This document shows, one piece after another, positions 24,029 to 31,687 of a stretch of DNA of 64,000 bases. The DNA is from Aestuariimicrobium soli. Lineage in GTDB: Bacteria; Actinomycetota; Actinomycetes; Propionibacteriales; Propionibacteriaceae. A program made the translations under genes and the position numbers. Each line of letters begins with the position of its first letter. Position 1 is the first letter of the stretch. The stretch is from contig NZ_JBPJSQ010000006.1 of the NCBI RefSeq assembly GCF_051192575.1, positions 124,001 through 188,000 of the forward strand. Reading direction: 5' to 3'. The notes under the pieces were generated by a model, which saw nothing but the letters and a program-made list of their open reading frames with translations, was not told where the DNA came from and made no database searches.

Positions 24029-25152
24029 GTGAGACCGTGATGCCGGACGATCTGGGCTCCGGCCTGGTGATCGACGGACTGCACAAGAACCTCGGTGGCC
24101 GCACCATCGTCGACAACCTGTCGCTCGACGTGGCCGCCGGCGAACTCGTGTGCCTGCTGGGGCCCTCGGGCTGCGGCAAGACCACCACCCTGCGCATGAT
24201 CGCGGGCTTCCTCGAACCCGACGGCGGCACCGTCACGGTGGGCTCGCGCGATGTCACCAGCCTGCCGCCGGAGCGTCGTCCGTCGGCGATGGTGTTCCAG
24301 AACTACGCCTTGTGGCCACACATGACCGTCGCCAAGAACGTCGCCTTCCCGCTGAAGCTGAAGAAGCGACCGCGCGCCGAGATCACCGAGCGGGTCGAGC
24401 GCGTGCTCGCGTTGGTCAACTTGCTGCACCACAAGGACTCCCGCCCGGCCCGCATCTCGGGCGGCGAGCAGCAGCGCACCGCCCTGGCGCGGGCGCTGGT
24501 GCAGGAGCCAGCGGTGCTGCTGCTCGACGAACCCCTGTCGAACCTCGACGCCAAGCTGCGCGTGCGGGTGCGCGAAGACATTCGGGAGATTCAGCAGCGG
24601 CTCGGCATCACCACCGTGATGGTCACCCACGACCAGGACGAGGCCATGGCCATGTCTGACCGGGTCGCGGTGATGAACGACGGCCGCATCGAGCAGGTCT
24701 CGGCCCCGGGTGAGTTGTACGCCAACCCGCGCACTGAGTTCGTCGCCACCTTCGTCGGGTCGGTCACCAAGGTGCCCGGCCGACTGACGGCGTCGGGGCT
24801 GTCGACGACGGGGGCGGACGAGGGCCTCGTCTCCGCGGTGCGCCCCGAGGCGGTGCGGCTGGTGCCGGCTGGGTGCGGGGTTGCCGGCGGGGGGTCGTCC
24901 CGGAGCGGTGAGGTGGGCCGGATCGGCGAGGTGACCCGGGTGACTCCCCACGGACACTTCGTCGAGGTGCGGGTGGCGATTGATGCTCCCGGTGGGGAGG
25001 CTGGGCCTGGCGGTGTCGGCCGTGAGCCGGTGGAACTGGTGGCCTACGTGAACGGGTCGCTGGTGAACCCCGAGGTGCCGGCGGTCGGGGATCGGGTCGG
25101 GGTTGATCTGGGCCAGATCTGGTACTTCCGCGACGGCCAACGGGTCGACTGA
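24025..25152 (+). CDS. ABC importer ATP-binding protein
   Basis: This 375-residue ATPase has Walker A GPSGCGKTT (about 47-55), signature ISGGEQQR (about 147) and Walker B VLLLDEPLSNLDAK. A C-terminal TOBE-like domain follows at about 250-375, with a Gly-rich stretch inside it. GTG 24025 overlaps the permease stop as GTGA. It completes the importer operon that starts at 21127. Confidence 0.9.
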   Translation: MSETVMPDDLGSGLVIDGLHKNLGGRTIVDNLSLDVAAGELVCLLGPSGCGKTTTLRMIAGFLEPDGGTVTVGSRDVTSLPPERRPSAMVFQNYALWPHMTVAKNVAFPLKLKKRPRAEITERVERVLALVNLLHHKDSRPARISGGEQQRTALARALVQEPAVLLLDEPLSNLDAKLRVRVREDIREIQQRLGITTVMVTHDQDEAMAMSDRVAVMNDGRIEQVSAPGELYANPRTEFVATFVGSVTKVPGRLTASGLSTTGADEGLVSAVRPEAVRLVPAGCGVAGGGSSRSGEVGRIGEVTRVTPHGHFVEVRVAIDAPGGEAGPGGVGREPVELVAYVNGSLVNPEVPAVGDRVGVDLGQIWYFRDGQRVD

Positions 25153-25206
25153 GGCATTTCTGGTCCCTTTTGTTTGCCACCTGATCTCTCGTGCGGCCGA
25201 TGAGCA

Positions 25207-25276
25207 CCACAACCCGCACGCGGGCTTCGTGGGAGGCCCAACAAGGGGGTCGCGCGAGCCTGCGTGCGGGTTGTGG
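25207..25276. repeat. long inverted repeat with ~40-base loop
   Basis: Arms CCACAACCCGCACGC (25207-25221) and its perfect complement (25262-25276) flank a 40-base loop. Pairing can extend inward with one mismatch and one bulge. It lies downstream of the importer operon and upstream of the MFS gene and could act as a terminator; it is unrelated in sequence to the 70-bp repeat family. Confidence 0.6.
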
Positions 25277-25342
25277 CGGTGTCGGGCGGTTTGATTCGCT
25301 AGTGTGAGCGGCGATTTTGACCACCCCCCAGCTGGAGGCATC

Positions 25343-26599
25343 GTGTCCGCCGCGCCCACCACCCCCGTTGCCCCGGACGAGCGACCCAGTCGCTACGCCG
25401 CCAAGGCCCTGCTCGCCTCGAGCGTCGGCTACGCCATGGATGGCTTCGACCTGCTCATCCTCAGCTTCTCGCTGGGAGCGATCGCCGCCCACTTCACCCT
25501 CGACCCGGGCCAGTCGGGCCTGCTGGCGACCGTCACCCTGATCGGTGCCGTGCTCGGCGGCGCGGTCGGCGGCGTGCTGTCCGACCGGATCGGCCGGGTG
25601 AAGGTACTGACCATCTCGATCCTGGTCTTCGCCGTGTTCACCGCCGCCACCGGCCTGTCGCCCAGCCATGGCTGGCTGCTGTTCTTCCGCTTCCTCGCAG
25701 GCGTCGGCCTCGGCGCCGAGTACGGGGTCGGCATGACCCTGGCGACCGAGGCCTGGCCCGCGAAGTGGCGCGCCCGGGCGGCATCGTTCGTGGCCGTCGG
25801 CTGGCAGGTGGGCGTGCTGCTCGCGGCCGGCGTCTCGGCGTGGGCGCTCAGCAACCCCTCGATCGGCTGGCGCGGACTGTTCCTGATCGGTGCCATCCCC
25901 GCGGTGCTCGCCTTCTTCACCCGCCGCCACGTCGACGAACCCGAGATGTTCACCCAGATGGAGCGGGTCAAGAACCCGGTGCGCGAGTTGTTCTCGACGC
26001 CCACCCGGGTCAAGCACTCGATCGCCGTCATCGTGCTGACGTCGGTGCAGAACTTCGGCTACTACGGGTTGATGCTCTGGCTGCCCAGCTATCTGGCCAA
26101 GCAGCACGGCTTCTCGATCAACAAGTCGGCGTTGTGGACGGCGGTGACGGTGCTCGGCATGATCGTCGGCATCCTGCTGTTCGGGGTGCTCGCCGACCGC
26201 ATCGGACGACGCCCCATGTTCCTCGCCTACCAGGTGGGGGCGGCCATCTCGGTGGTGGTGTTCAGCCGGCTCGACGACCCGATCGCCATGCTGATCGGCG
26301 GTGCCGTGATGGGCGCCTTCGTCAACGGCATGATGGGTGGCTACGGCGCGCTGACGGCCGAACTCTTCCCCACCAATGTGCGCGGCACCGCCCAGAACCT
26401 GCTGTTCAACATCGGACGAGGCGTCGGCGGGTTCGCCCCCTGGCTGATCGGCCTGGTGGTCGGCTGGCGCGGATTCGCAATCGCGATCGCCCTGCTGGCC
26501 GCCATCTACGTGATCGACCTGGTGGTGACACTGGCCCTCGTCCCAGAACGTCGCGGGCGCGAGCTCGACGGTGTCGGCGAGGGGTCCGTGCCGATCTGA
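25343..26599 (+). CDS. MFS transporter (sugar/aromatic-acid symporter type)
   Basis: This 418-residue major-facilitator protein has about 12 membrane helices. It carries the loop signatures GGVLSDRIGRVKVL (between helices 2 and 3) and GVLADRIGRRPMFL (between 8 and 9), and an aspartate in the first helix (YAMDGFDLLIL), as in metabolite:H+ symporters of the AAHS/sialate-like group. GTG 25343 is chosen because CTGGAGG lies just before it; an upstream GTG at 25304 lacks this. The substrate is uncertain. Confidence 0.85.
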   Translation: MSAAPTTPVAPDERPSRYAAKALLASSVGYAMDGFDLLILSFSLGAIAAHFTLDPGQSGLLATVTLIGAVLGGAVGGVLSDRIGRVKVLTISILVFAVFTAATGLSPSHGWLLFFRFLAGVGLGAEYGVGMTLATEAWPAKWRARAASFVAVGWQVGVLLAAGVSAWALSNPSIGWRGLFLIGAIPAVLAFFTRRHVDEPEMFTQMERVKNPVRELFSTPTRVKHSIAVIVLTSVQNFGYYGLMLWLPSYLAKQHGFSINKSALWTAVTVLGMIVGILLFGVLADRIGRRPMFLAYQVGAAISVVVFSRLDDPIAMLIGGAVMGAFVNGMMGGYGALTAELFPTNVRGTAQNLLFNIGRGVGGFAPWLIGLVVGWRGFAIAIALLAAIYVIDLVVTLALVPERRGRELDGVGEGSVPI

Positions 26600-26645
26600 G
26601 CGTCGGACGGCCCGCGGGCGTGGCGCGGAGTGGTTGAGTGATGCC

Positions 26646-27275
26646 ATGAACGCGCGCCCGATTCCCGAGCACCGGCTGGTGTTGATCCGCCACGGCAAGA
26701 CCGCGTGGTCGGAGGCGATGAAGCACACCGGGCTCACCGACGTGCCGCTGCTGCCCAAGGGCGAGAAGCTGGCCGCCGAGATCGCCCCCAACCTGGCGGG
26801 GTTCGACTTCTCGCTGGTGCTCGCCTCGCCGCTGCAGCGGGCCCGTCGGACCGCCGAACTGGCCGGGCTCGGTGACCACCAGGTCGATCCGAACCTCGTC
26901 GAGTGGGACTACGGCGGCTACGAGGGTCGCACCACCGCCGAGATTCGCGACGAGTTGGGCTACGACTGGAATGTGTGGGACGACGGGGTCGTGCCCGGGG
27001 AGACACCCGGTGAGACCATCGAGCAGGTCTCGGCGCGGGCGAGGGCGGTGATCGATCGGGTGATGCCGGCGCTGGTGACCGGCGACGTCGCCCTGGTGGC
27101 GCACGGGCACCTGCTGCGCGTGCTGGCGTCGGTGTGGTTGCGCACCGAGCCCCGGTTCGGCGCCCAGCTGATCCTCGATGCGGGCGCCCTGTGCGTCCTC
27201 GGGTACGAACGCCACAACCCGGCGATCGTGCACTGGAACTGGCTGCCGCTGGCGGAGGCCCTGCAGTCCGAGTGA
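26646..27275 (+). CDS. histidine phosphatase family protein
   Basis: This 209-residue cytoplasmic phosphatase of the phosphoglycerate-mutase superfamily has the catalytic LIRHGKT (about 12-18). A second arginine lies in SPLQRARRTAEL, the acid residue in VEWDYGGYEG (about 83) and the second histidine in LVAHGHLLRV (about 155). The substrate is not predictable; relatives dephosphorylate sugar phosphates or other small molecules. Confidence 0.88.
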   Translation: MNARPIPEHRLVLIRHGKTAWSEAMKHTGLTDVPLLPKGEKLAAEIAPNLAGFDFSLVLASPLQRARRTAELAGLGDHQVDPNLVEWDYGGYEGRTTAEIRDELGYDWNVWDDGVVPGETPGETIEQVSARARAVIDRVMPALVTGDVALVAHGHLLRVLASVWLRTEPRFGAQLILDAGALCVLGYERHNPAIVHWNWLPLAEALQSE

Positions 27276-27349
27276 CGCGCGCTCACCGGGCGACCCGGAC
27301 TGCCCGGGCCGCCTGCGGCCTCGATGTGCGCAGCCCGCGGAGTGCGTGC

Positions 27350-27355
27350 TAACCT
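27350..27355 (+). promoter_or_regulatory. -10 element (TAACCT) of tRNA-Leu
   Basis: TAACCT lies about 25 bases before the mature tRNA 5' end, a suitable distance for a short precursor. Confidence 0.45.
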
Positions 27356-27380
27356 TTCGGGGCTGGAGAGATCCAGTGTT

Positions 27381-27463
27381 GCGCGAGTGGCGGAATGGCA
27401 GACGCGCTGGCTTCAGGTGCCAGTGTCCCTTGGGACGTGGAGGTTCAACTCCTCTCTCGCGCA
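27381..27463 (+). tRNA. tRNA-Leu (anticodon CAG)
   Basis: The acceptor stem pairs GCGCGAG with CTCGCGC. The anticodon stem CTGGC/GCCAG closes a loop with CAG at 27414-27416. A long variable arm with a TGTCCC/GGGAC pairing and a GGTTCAACTCC T-arm complete a class II tRNA-Leu that reads CUG codons. The 3' CCA is not encoded. Confidence 0.95.
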
Positions 27464-27466
27464 CGC

Positions 27467-27509
27467 AACGGAAGGCCCGGATCCCCTTGATGGGGGCCGG
27501 GCCTTCGTT
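27467..27509 (+). terminator. hairpin terminator after tRNA-Leu
   Basis: GAAGGCCCGG (27471-27480) and CCGGGCCTTC (27497-27506) form a perfect 10-bp stem immediately downstream of the tRNA, extendable with one bulge, followed by GTT. Confidence 0.75.
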
Positions 27510-27543
27510 CGTTGCCTGTCCACCCACTCAGGCCACCAGCAAC

Positions 27544-27930
27544 TCAGGCCAGGAAGGCCTGCAGGCTGGTGGCGAGCAGCCGCTCGTACTGCCCGGGTGT
27601 CCATCCGCAGCGCCGCAGCAGCCGGTCGGCCACCTCGGGCGAGGTGAGGGTCCAGACCACGTCGATCACCGGCTCGCGCGTCATCCCCGGCGGCAACCCG
27701 TGCGCCGCCTCCATCGCCTGCACCATGTGCCCGTTGCCGGTGCGGCGTTCCCGGTCGATGGTCTCCACCAGGTCGGCGATGATCGGGTCGGACGAGGCCC
27801 CGGCGTGAATCAGCCGCGCGAGCAGGGGGCCGACGCCCACCATGATCCGACGGCTGAAGCCTGCGTACGCCCAGATGGGGATCCTCCCGGCACCCACCCG
27901 CTGAGCGCGCGACGCGGGGCCCCGGCCCAT
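27544..27930 (-). pseudogene. TetR-family regulator remnant (C-terminal part only)
   Basis: The 128-residue frame matches the C-terminal half of TetR/AcrR regulators; the end VIDVVWTLTSPEVADRLLRRCGWTPGQYERLL is split here as VIDVVWTLTSPEV and RRCGWTPGQYERLL. No helix-turn-helix domain is encoded in this frame or in the 80 bases up to the next gene. The first 25 residues (Gly/Arg-rich) look like non-homologous run-in. I infer a truncated, non-DNA-binding leftover. Confidence 0.6.
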
Positions 27931-28011
27931 TCGACCGGGACCCCCACGAGCACGACCTCCCCCCGGGATCGCGCCCGCACTCCCGGCTGTGCGCCGGGGG
28001 TCTGCCGCCGC

Positions 28012-28692
28012 TCAGAAGCCCGTGATCTCCTTGAAGCGCACGGTGTGCACCTCGTCGGCTTCTGCCGTGCAGAAGGCCTCGAACTTCCACTTGCCGTTCG
28101 CGTCGATCGTGTTCGCGTTCGCCAGGCAGTCGCCCACGTTGGCCCCGTTCTTGTCGAGCGCCGAGAACGTGATCTGCACGTAGTTGTCGATGGGCTTGTC
28201 GGTGTTGTTCGACACGTAACCGACCACCTGCACCATGTACGGGTTGGACTTGTCGAGCTTCCACCCCTTGTCGAGCGTGAGGCGCTCGGGGGCCTTCGTC
28301 ACGGCCGGCTTCGCGGCCTGGCTCGGCGGAGCAGCGTTGGTCGCCTTGGCTGCGCCGCTGGCCGAGGTGCCGGCGGACGACGCGGTGGCCTCGTCCGCCA
28401 CCACGGACGACTCCGCGCCCTCGGCGGGTGCCGCGGTGGGCTGGTCGCCGCCGCTGCTGACGGAGGCGATCACCACGATCAGTGCGACCACGCCCAGGGC
28501 CCACACCCACCACCGCTTGAGCAGGGGCTTGCGCTGCTTGGGCGGCTGCTGGAACTGCTGCCCCTGGAACGGCTGCCCCTGGAACTGCTGCCCCTGGAAC
28601 TGCTGACCGGGGAACTGCTGACCGGGCTGCTGCTGCGAGGCAGAAATCGCGGACTGAGGAAACGTCGGGTGCTGAGGGCCGGGCTGGTTCAT
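28012..28692 (-). CDS. Q-rich single-pass membrane protein with FxLYD-like domain
   Basis: This 226-residue protein has an N-terminal Gln/Phe/Gly pentapeptide repeat (residues 23-47), one membrane helix (about 60-78, WWVWALGVVALIVVIASV) and a Ser/Ala linker. The extracellular C-terminal domain (about 135-226, VQVVGYVSNNTDKPIDNYVQ) resembles FxLYD/DUF-type domains and has two cysteines. The ATG has CAGGAG upstream. It is divergent from the histidine kinase gene. Function is unknown. Confidence 0.7.
   Translation of the reverse strand: MNQPGPQHPTFPQSAISASQQQPGQQFPGQQFQGQQFQGQPFQGQQFQQPPKQRKPLLKRWWVWALGVVALIVVIASVSSGGDQPTAAPAEGAESSVVADEATASSAGTSASGAAKATNAAPPSQAAKPAVTKAPERLTLDKGWKLDKSNPYMVQVVGYVSNNTDKPIDNYVQITFSALDKNGANVGDCLANANTIDANGKWKFEAFCTAEADEVHTVRFKEITGF
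28552..28626 (-). repeat. 15-bp minisatellite, five in-frame units
   Basis: Five units encode (P/Q)GQ(Q/P)F pentapeptides in the cytoplasmic N-terminus of the Q-rich membrane protein. Confidence 0.75.
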
Positions 28693-28831
28693 CGTGAACT
28701 CCTGTGTGATCGGAACTGACTCCAGTCCACCGCCCATGCCCCCTCCCCCACATCGCCCGATCGGCTCCATCGCTCTCGTCCGATCGGCTCGTGCGCACAC
28801 CCCCACGACCCACCAAACGGCTGAGGCGAAA

Positions 28832-28853
28832 TGTCAGAGTCGGTTCCTAGGCT
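28832..28853 (+). promoter_or_regulatory. shared promoter element before the histidine kinase gene
   Basis: This 22-bp sequence, containing GAGTCG and TTCCTAGG, matches the element at 30164-30185 at 19 positions. Its end is a TAGGCT -10 six bases before the GTG start. The same position and spacing at both genes suggest co-regulation. Confidence 0.6.
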
Positions 28854-28859
28854 CGAGTC

Positions 28860-30101
28860 GTGCTCGAGTTCCAGAGTGTGGGTGATGGACGACGACCGCC
28901 GCGGTGGCGAGCCGCCGTGGCCATCGTCCCGCTGGCGGTGTGTTGCCTCGTCAGCGCGGCTTTCTCACCGCTGGTGCACCGGGTCACCACACCCGATGCG
29001 CCCGGCTGGTTGGTGCTGCTGTCGGCGGTGACCATGTTGGCGTGCGTGGTCAGCCCGCTGGCGCTGTTCTGGCGCCATCGCCTGCCCTTCGCGCTGACGA
29101 TCGCCGCGGCCGTCGCGCCGCTGGTCATCCCGATCGGCAACACCCTGGCCTACGTCTTGCTCGCCTGCCTGCTGGCTCGTCGCCGCGGCCCGGCGGTGTG
29201 GTGCACCGCGGCGCTGGTGGCCGTCACCTCGGCGACGGTGGTGGCCCTCGATGCGACGGCCCAACCCCGGGAGGCGTCCTTCGCGCACGCCCTGCTCGGG
29301 TCGGGGCCGTCGTCCGAACCCGTACCGGCCCTGGTGATTCTGATCGCGGCCATCCTGTTCTACGCCGCCGCTGTGGGGGCCGGGCTGGCCGTGCGTGGCC
29401 ACCGGCTCGCCCGGGTCGCCTCGGCCCAGGCCGACAGCTCCCACGTCACGTCGCGACAATTGGGCGACGAGGTCGCGCGGCAACAGGAGCGGGTGCGCAT
29501 CGCCCGGGAGGTGCACGACGCCATGGGGCACCGACTGTCGCTGCTGAGTCTGCACGCCGGCGCGGTGGAACTGCACGCAGCTGACTCCCCCGCACTGCAG
29601 GCGTCGGCTCGGCTGGTGCGCCAGAGCGTGGGAGAGGCCATGCACGATCTGACCTCGCTGCTCACCATGCTGCGGGAGCCCTCGGCGAGCGAACTGCCCG
29701 AGATCCCGCTCAGCGAGATGACGCTGGTGGTGCGCGACGCCGTCGCGGCCGGCCAGTCGGTCAGCTCGTCGGTCTTCGTGGAGCACGCGGAGCGGGCCGA
29801 TCCGGCGCTGACAAGGGCTGCCTTCCGCACGGTGCAGGAACTGCTGACCAACGCCCGCAAGCACGCGCCCGGCGAGCCGGTGTGGCTGCAGGTGCAGGGT
29901 GGTCCCGACGTGGGGCTAGCGATCGAGACGGTCAACCGCTACCTGGGTGGGCTGCCGCCGGCTCCGGGTGGGGCCCGCGGGCTGCTGGGCATTCGCGAGC
30001 GGGCGGAGTTGCTGGGAGGTCGCGTCGACTTCGGTCTCGACCAGGGCGGCAGCACGTTCCGGGTGCGGGTGGAGTTGCCGTGGCGGGGGCGGTCACGCTG
30101 A
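28860..30101 (+). CDS. NarL-type sensor histidine kinase
   Basis: This 413-residue membrane kinase has about five to six hydrophobic helices in residues 15-175 and then a HisKA_3 dimerisation domain. The phosphorylated histidine is in REVHDAMGHRLS (about residue 220). An ATPase domain follows, with N-box VQELLTNARKHAPG and glycine box ARGLLGIRERAELLGG. There is no obvious extracellular sensor domain, so the signal may be sensed in or near the membrane, as in DesK/LiaS-type kinases. The GTG start is six bases after a TAGGCT -10. The partner regulator gene follows after 90 bases. Confidence 0.9.
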   Translation: MLEFQSVGDGRRPPRWRAAVAIVPLAVCCLVSAAFSPLVHRVTTPDAPGWLVLLSAVTMLACVVSPLALFWRHRLPFALTIAAAVAPLVIPIGNTLAYVLLACLLARRRGPAVWCTAALVAVTSATVVALDATAQPREASFAHALLGSGPSSEPVPALVILIAAILFYAAAVGAGLAVRGHRLARVASAQADSSHVTSRQLGDEVARQQERVRIAREVHDAMGHRLSLLSLHAGAVELHAADSPALQASARLVRQSVGEAMHDLTSLLTMLREPSASELPEIPLSEMTLVVRDAVAAGQSVSSSVFVEHAERADPALTRAAFRTVQELLTNARKHAPGEPVWLQVQGGPDVGLAIETVNRYLGGLPPAPGGARGLLGIRERAELLGGRVDFGLDQGGSTFRVRVELPWRGRSR

Positions 30102-30110
30102 CGACCACCC

Positions 30111-30158
30111 TGCGTGACGTGGGCCCTGTGTGACGGTGGCCATGCGTGACCGTGGCAA
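30111..30158 (+). repeat. three 16-bp tandem repeats before the response-regulator promoter
   Basis: Units at 30111, 30127 and 30143 share TG(C/T)GTGAC followed by a GTGGC block. They end six bases before the shared promoter element, so they are placed like activator or repressor sites. Confidence 0.55.
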
Positions 30159-30163
30159 GGATT

Positions 30164-30185
30164 TGTCGGAGTCGATTCCTAGGGT
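30164..30185 (+). promoter_or_regulatory. shared promoter element before the response-regulator gene
   Basis: The same 22-bp element as at 28832-28853, ending in a TAGGGT -10 six bases before the GTG start. It gives the regulator its own leaderless promoter despite following the kinase gene. Confidence 0.6.
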
Positions 30186-30191
30186 GAGAGC

Positions 30192-30857
30192 GTGACGTTG
30201 ATTCGTGTGTTGCTGGTGGATGACGACCCGCTGGTGTGTGCGGGCCTTCGCCTGTTGCTGTCGAGTGCCCCCGACCTGCAGGTCGTGGGCGAGGTGCACG
30301 ACGGGGACGAGGTGGTGGCCGCCACCGCGGCACACCGCCCGCACGTGGTGCTCATGGACCTGCGGATGGCGCGGGTCAACGGCGTCGAGGCCACTCGTGC
30401 CGTGCGCGCCTTGCCCGACCCTCCCCAGGTGATTGCACTGACCACCTGGGACGTGGACGACGCGCTCGTCCGCACCCTGGCGGCCGGCGCCAGCGGCTAC
30501 CTGCTGAAGAGCGCCGAGCCGATGGCCATCATCGAAGCCGTGCGCACCGTGGTGCGTGGCGAGGCCGTGTTGTCGCCCAAGAGCACCCGCCAGTTGCTCG
30601 ACCACCTCGACCAGGGGGATCCGTCAGCTGCTCGGCACGAGGCTGCCAGGGCGATGAACTCGCTCACGGAACGCGAGCGCGAGGTCGTCATTCGGATGGC
30701 AGAAGGTCTGACGAACGCTGCCATCGGTGCCTCGCTCTACCTGTCGGAGGCGACGGTCAAGACGCACCTGTCGGCGGCCCAGACCAAGCTGGGGGTGCGC
30801 AATCGCGTGGAGCTGGCCGTGCTCGCCGAGCGCGCGGGGCTCCTGCCGGTCTCCTGA
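30192..30857 (+). CDS. NarL/LuxR-type response regulator
   Basis: This 221-residue regulator has a receiver domain with acidic pocket LLVDDDPLV, phospho-acceptor Asp in VVLMDLRM (about residue 55) and conserved Lys in GYLLKSA. A LuxR-type helix-turn-helix follows at about 155-215 (LTEREREVVIRMAEGLTNAA and ATVKTHLSAAQTKLGV). It is the cognate partner of the upstream kinase and may bind the shared element in front of both genes. A hairpin terminator follows. Confidence 0.92.
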   Translation: MTLIRVLLVDDDPLVCAGLRLLLSSAPDLQVVGEVHDGDEVVAATAAHRPHVVLMDLRMARVNGVEATRAVRALPDPPQVIALTTWDVDDALVRTLAAGASGYLLKSAEPMAIIEAVRTVVRGEAVLSPKSTRQLLDHLDQGDPSAARHEAARAMNSLTEREREVVIRMAEGLTNAAIGASLYLSEATVKTHLSAAQTKLGVRNRVELAVLAERAGLLPVS

Positions 30858-30912
30858 GGGGTGCGGGGCAGGCTGACCGGCCCGTGAGCAGATTCATCGG
30901 ACCCTGACATGA

Positions 30913-30942
30913 AGAACCCCGGTCCATGGGGACCGGGGTTCT
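30913..30942. terminator. bidirectional hairpin terminator
   Basis: AGAACCCCGGTCC (30913-30925) pairs perfectly with 30930-30942 across a four-base loop, between the convergent response-regulator and Tat-secreted protein genes. Confidence 0.85.
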
Positions 30943-30948
30943 GGTGCA

Positions 30949-31539
30949 TCACGGCGCGGGAGGCGGTGAGGCCGGCGGCTGGCAGTTGTTGCACGGGTTG
31001 GTGGCGCTCACACTCAGAATGAGGGAACCCGAACCGGTGCGCGGCGGGGCCGGTGCGATGGTCGTCCACGTGAAAGCGGCCGATCCCTGAATGTTCGCGT
31101 TCTCGCTGGTCGCGTTGGTGAGGCTGAACACGAGGTCGGCGCACACGGGAACTCCGCCCGTGGCGGCCGGAGCCGTCACGATCAGGTTCGAACCCGACTG
31201 GGTGCCGGTCCAACCGGCGGGCAGAGACTGGTCGCTGACATCCAAGGCCATCGTCTTCGCCTCGCCGTTGAACGTCACGCTTGCTGGCTGGATGGTGACG
31301 CTCACCGGGGCCGCCACACTGCTGCACAGCTTCACCTTCAGCAGGTAACCCTTGGAGACGTTCCACGGGTTCTTGTCACACGAATCGCCGGGCTGCTTGC
31401 ACCCGTTCGACAACTGCGTGAGGGTGACGGTGCCCTTCGACACGGCGAAGGCCGGCACGGCTCCAGCAATGACGACCGTGGGCACAGCCCATGCGACGCC
31501 CGCCGTCACGGTGCGTCGCGAAATGGTCTTGTCGGACAT
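30949..31539 (-). CDS. Tat-secreted six-cysteine protein of unknown function
   Basis: This 196-residue protein has an N-terminal twin-arginine signal (ISRRTVTAGVAWAVP) with an AFA cleavage site near residue 32. The mature part is a beta-rich, Ig-like-looking domain with six cysteines, including a C-terminal NPCNNC pair, and ends in a Pro-rich tail. I do not recognise a named family. The ATG has GGGGGAGA upstream, and a well-formed promoter lies at 31604-31632. The thioredoxin-like membrane protein encoded 148 bases upstream could form or repair its disulfides. Confidence 0.75.
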   Translation of the reverse strand: MSDKTISRRTVTAGVAWAVPTVVIAGAVPAFAVSKGTVTLTQLSNGCKQPGDSCDKNPWNVSKGYLLKVKLCSSVAAPVSVTIQPASVTFNGEAKTMALDVSDQSLPAGWTGTQSGSNLIVTAPAATGGVPVCADLVFSLTNATSENANIQGSAAFTWTTIAPAPPRTGSGSLILSVSATNPCNNCQPPASPPPAP

Positions 31540-31603
31540 GTGATCTCCCCCCAGAGACACGATGTAGTCAGGCAAGCCATCCCCGGGCTCACCGTCACGG
31601 GCC

Positions 31604-31632
31604 ACTGTAATCGTGGTCGGGAGCAGTGTCCA
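31604..31632 (-). promoter_or_regulatory. promoter: TGGACA - 17 bp - TACAGT
   Basis: On the minus strand, a -35 TGGACA (31632-31627) and -10 TACAGT (31609-31604) are separated by exactly 17 bases. This would give a leader of about 55 bases for the Tat-secreted protein gene. Confidence 0.6.
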
Positions 31633-31687
31633 CCCCAAATCAGCCCGTGATATTTCGCGTGATTGGCGGTTCCGTCGGGAACCGTCG

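Noticed and set aside
24764..26791. 675-codon minus-strand open frame
   Set aside because: It covers the MFS transporter and ATPase genes on the other strand and reads as composition-biased sequence.
28811..28822. CCCACCAAACGG resembling one arm of the 70-bp repeat
   Set aside because: Only 12 bases match and the rest of the element is absent; chance or a tiny remnant cannot be told apart.
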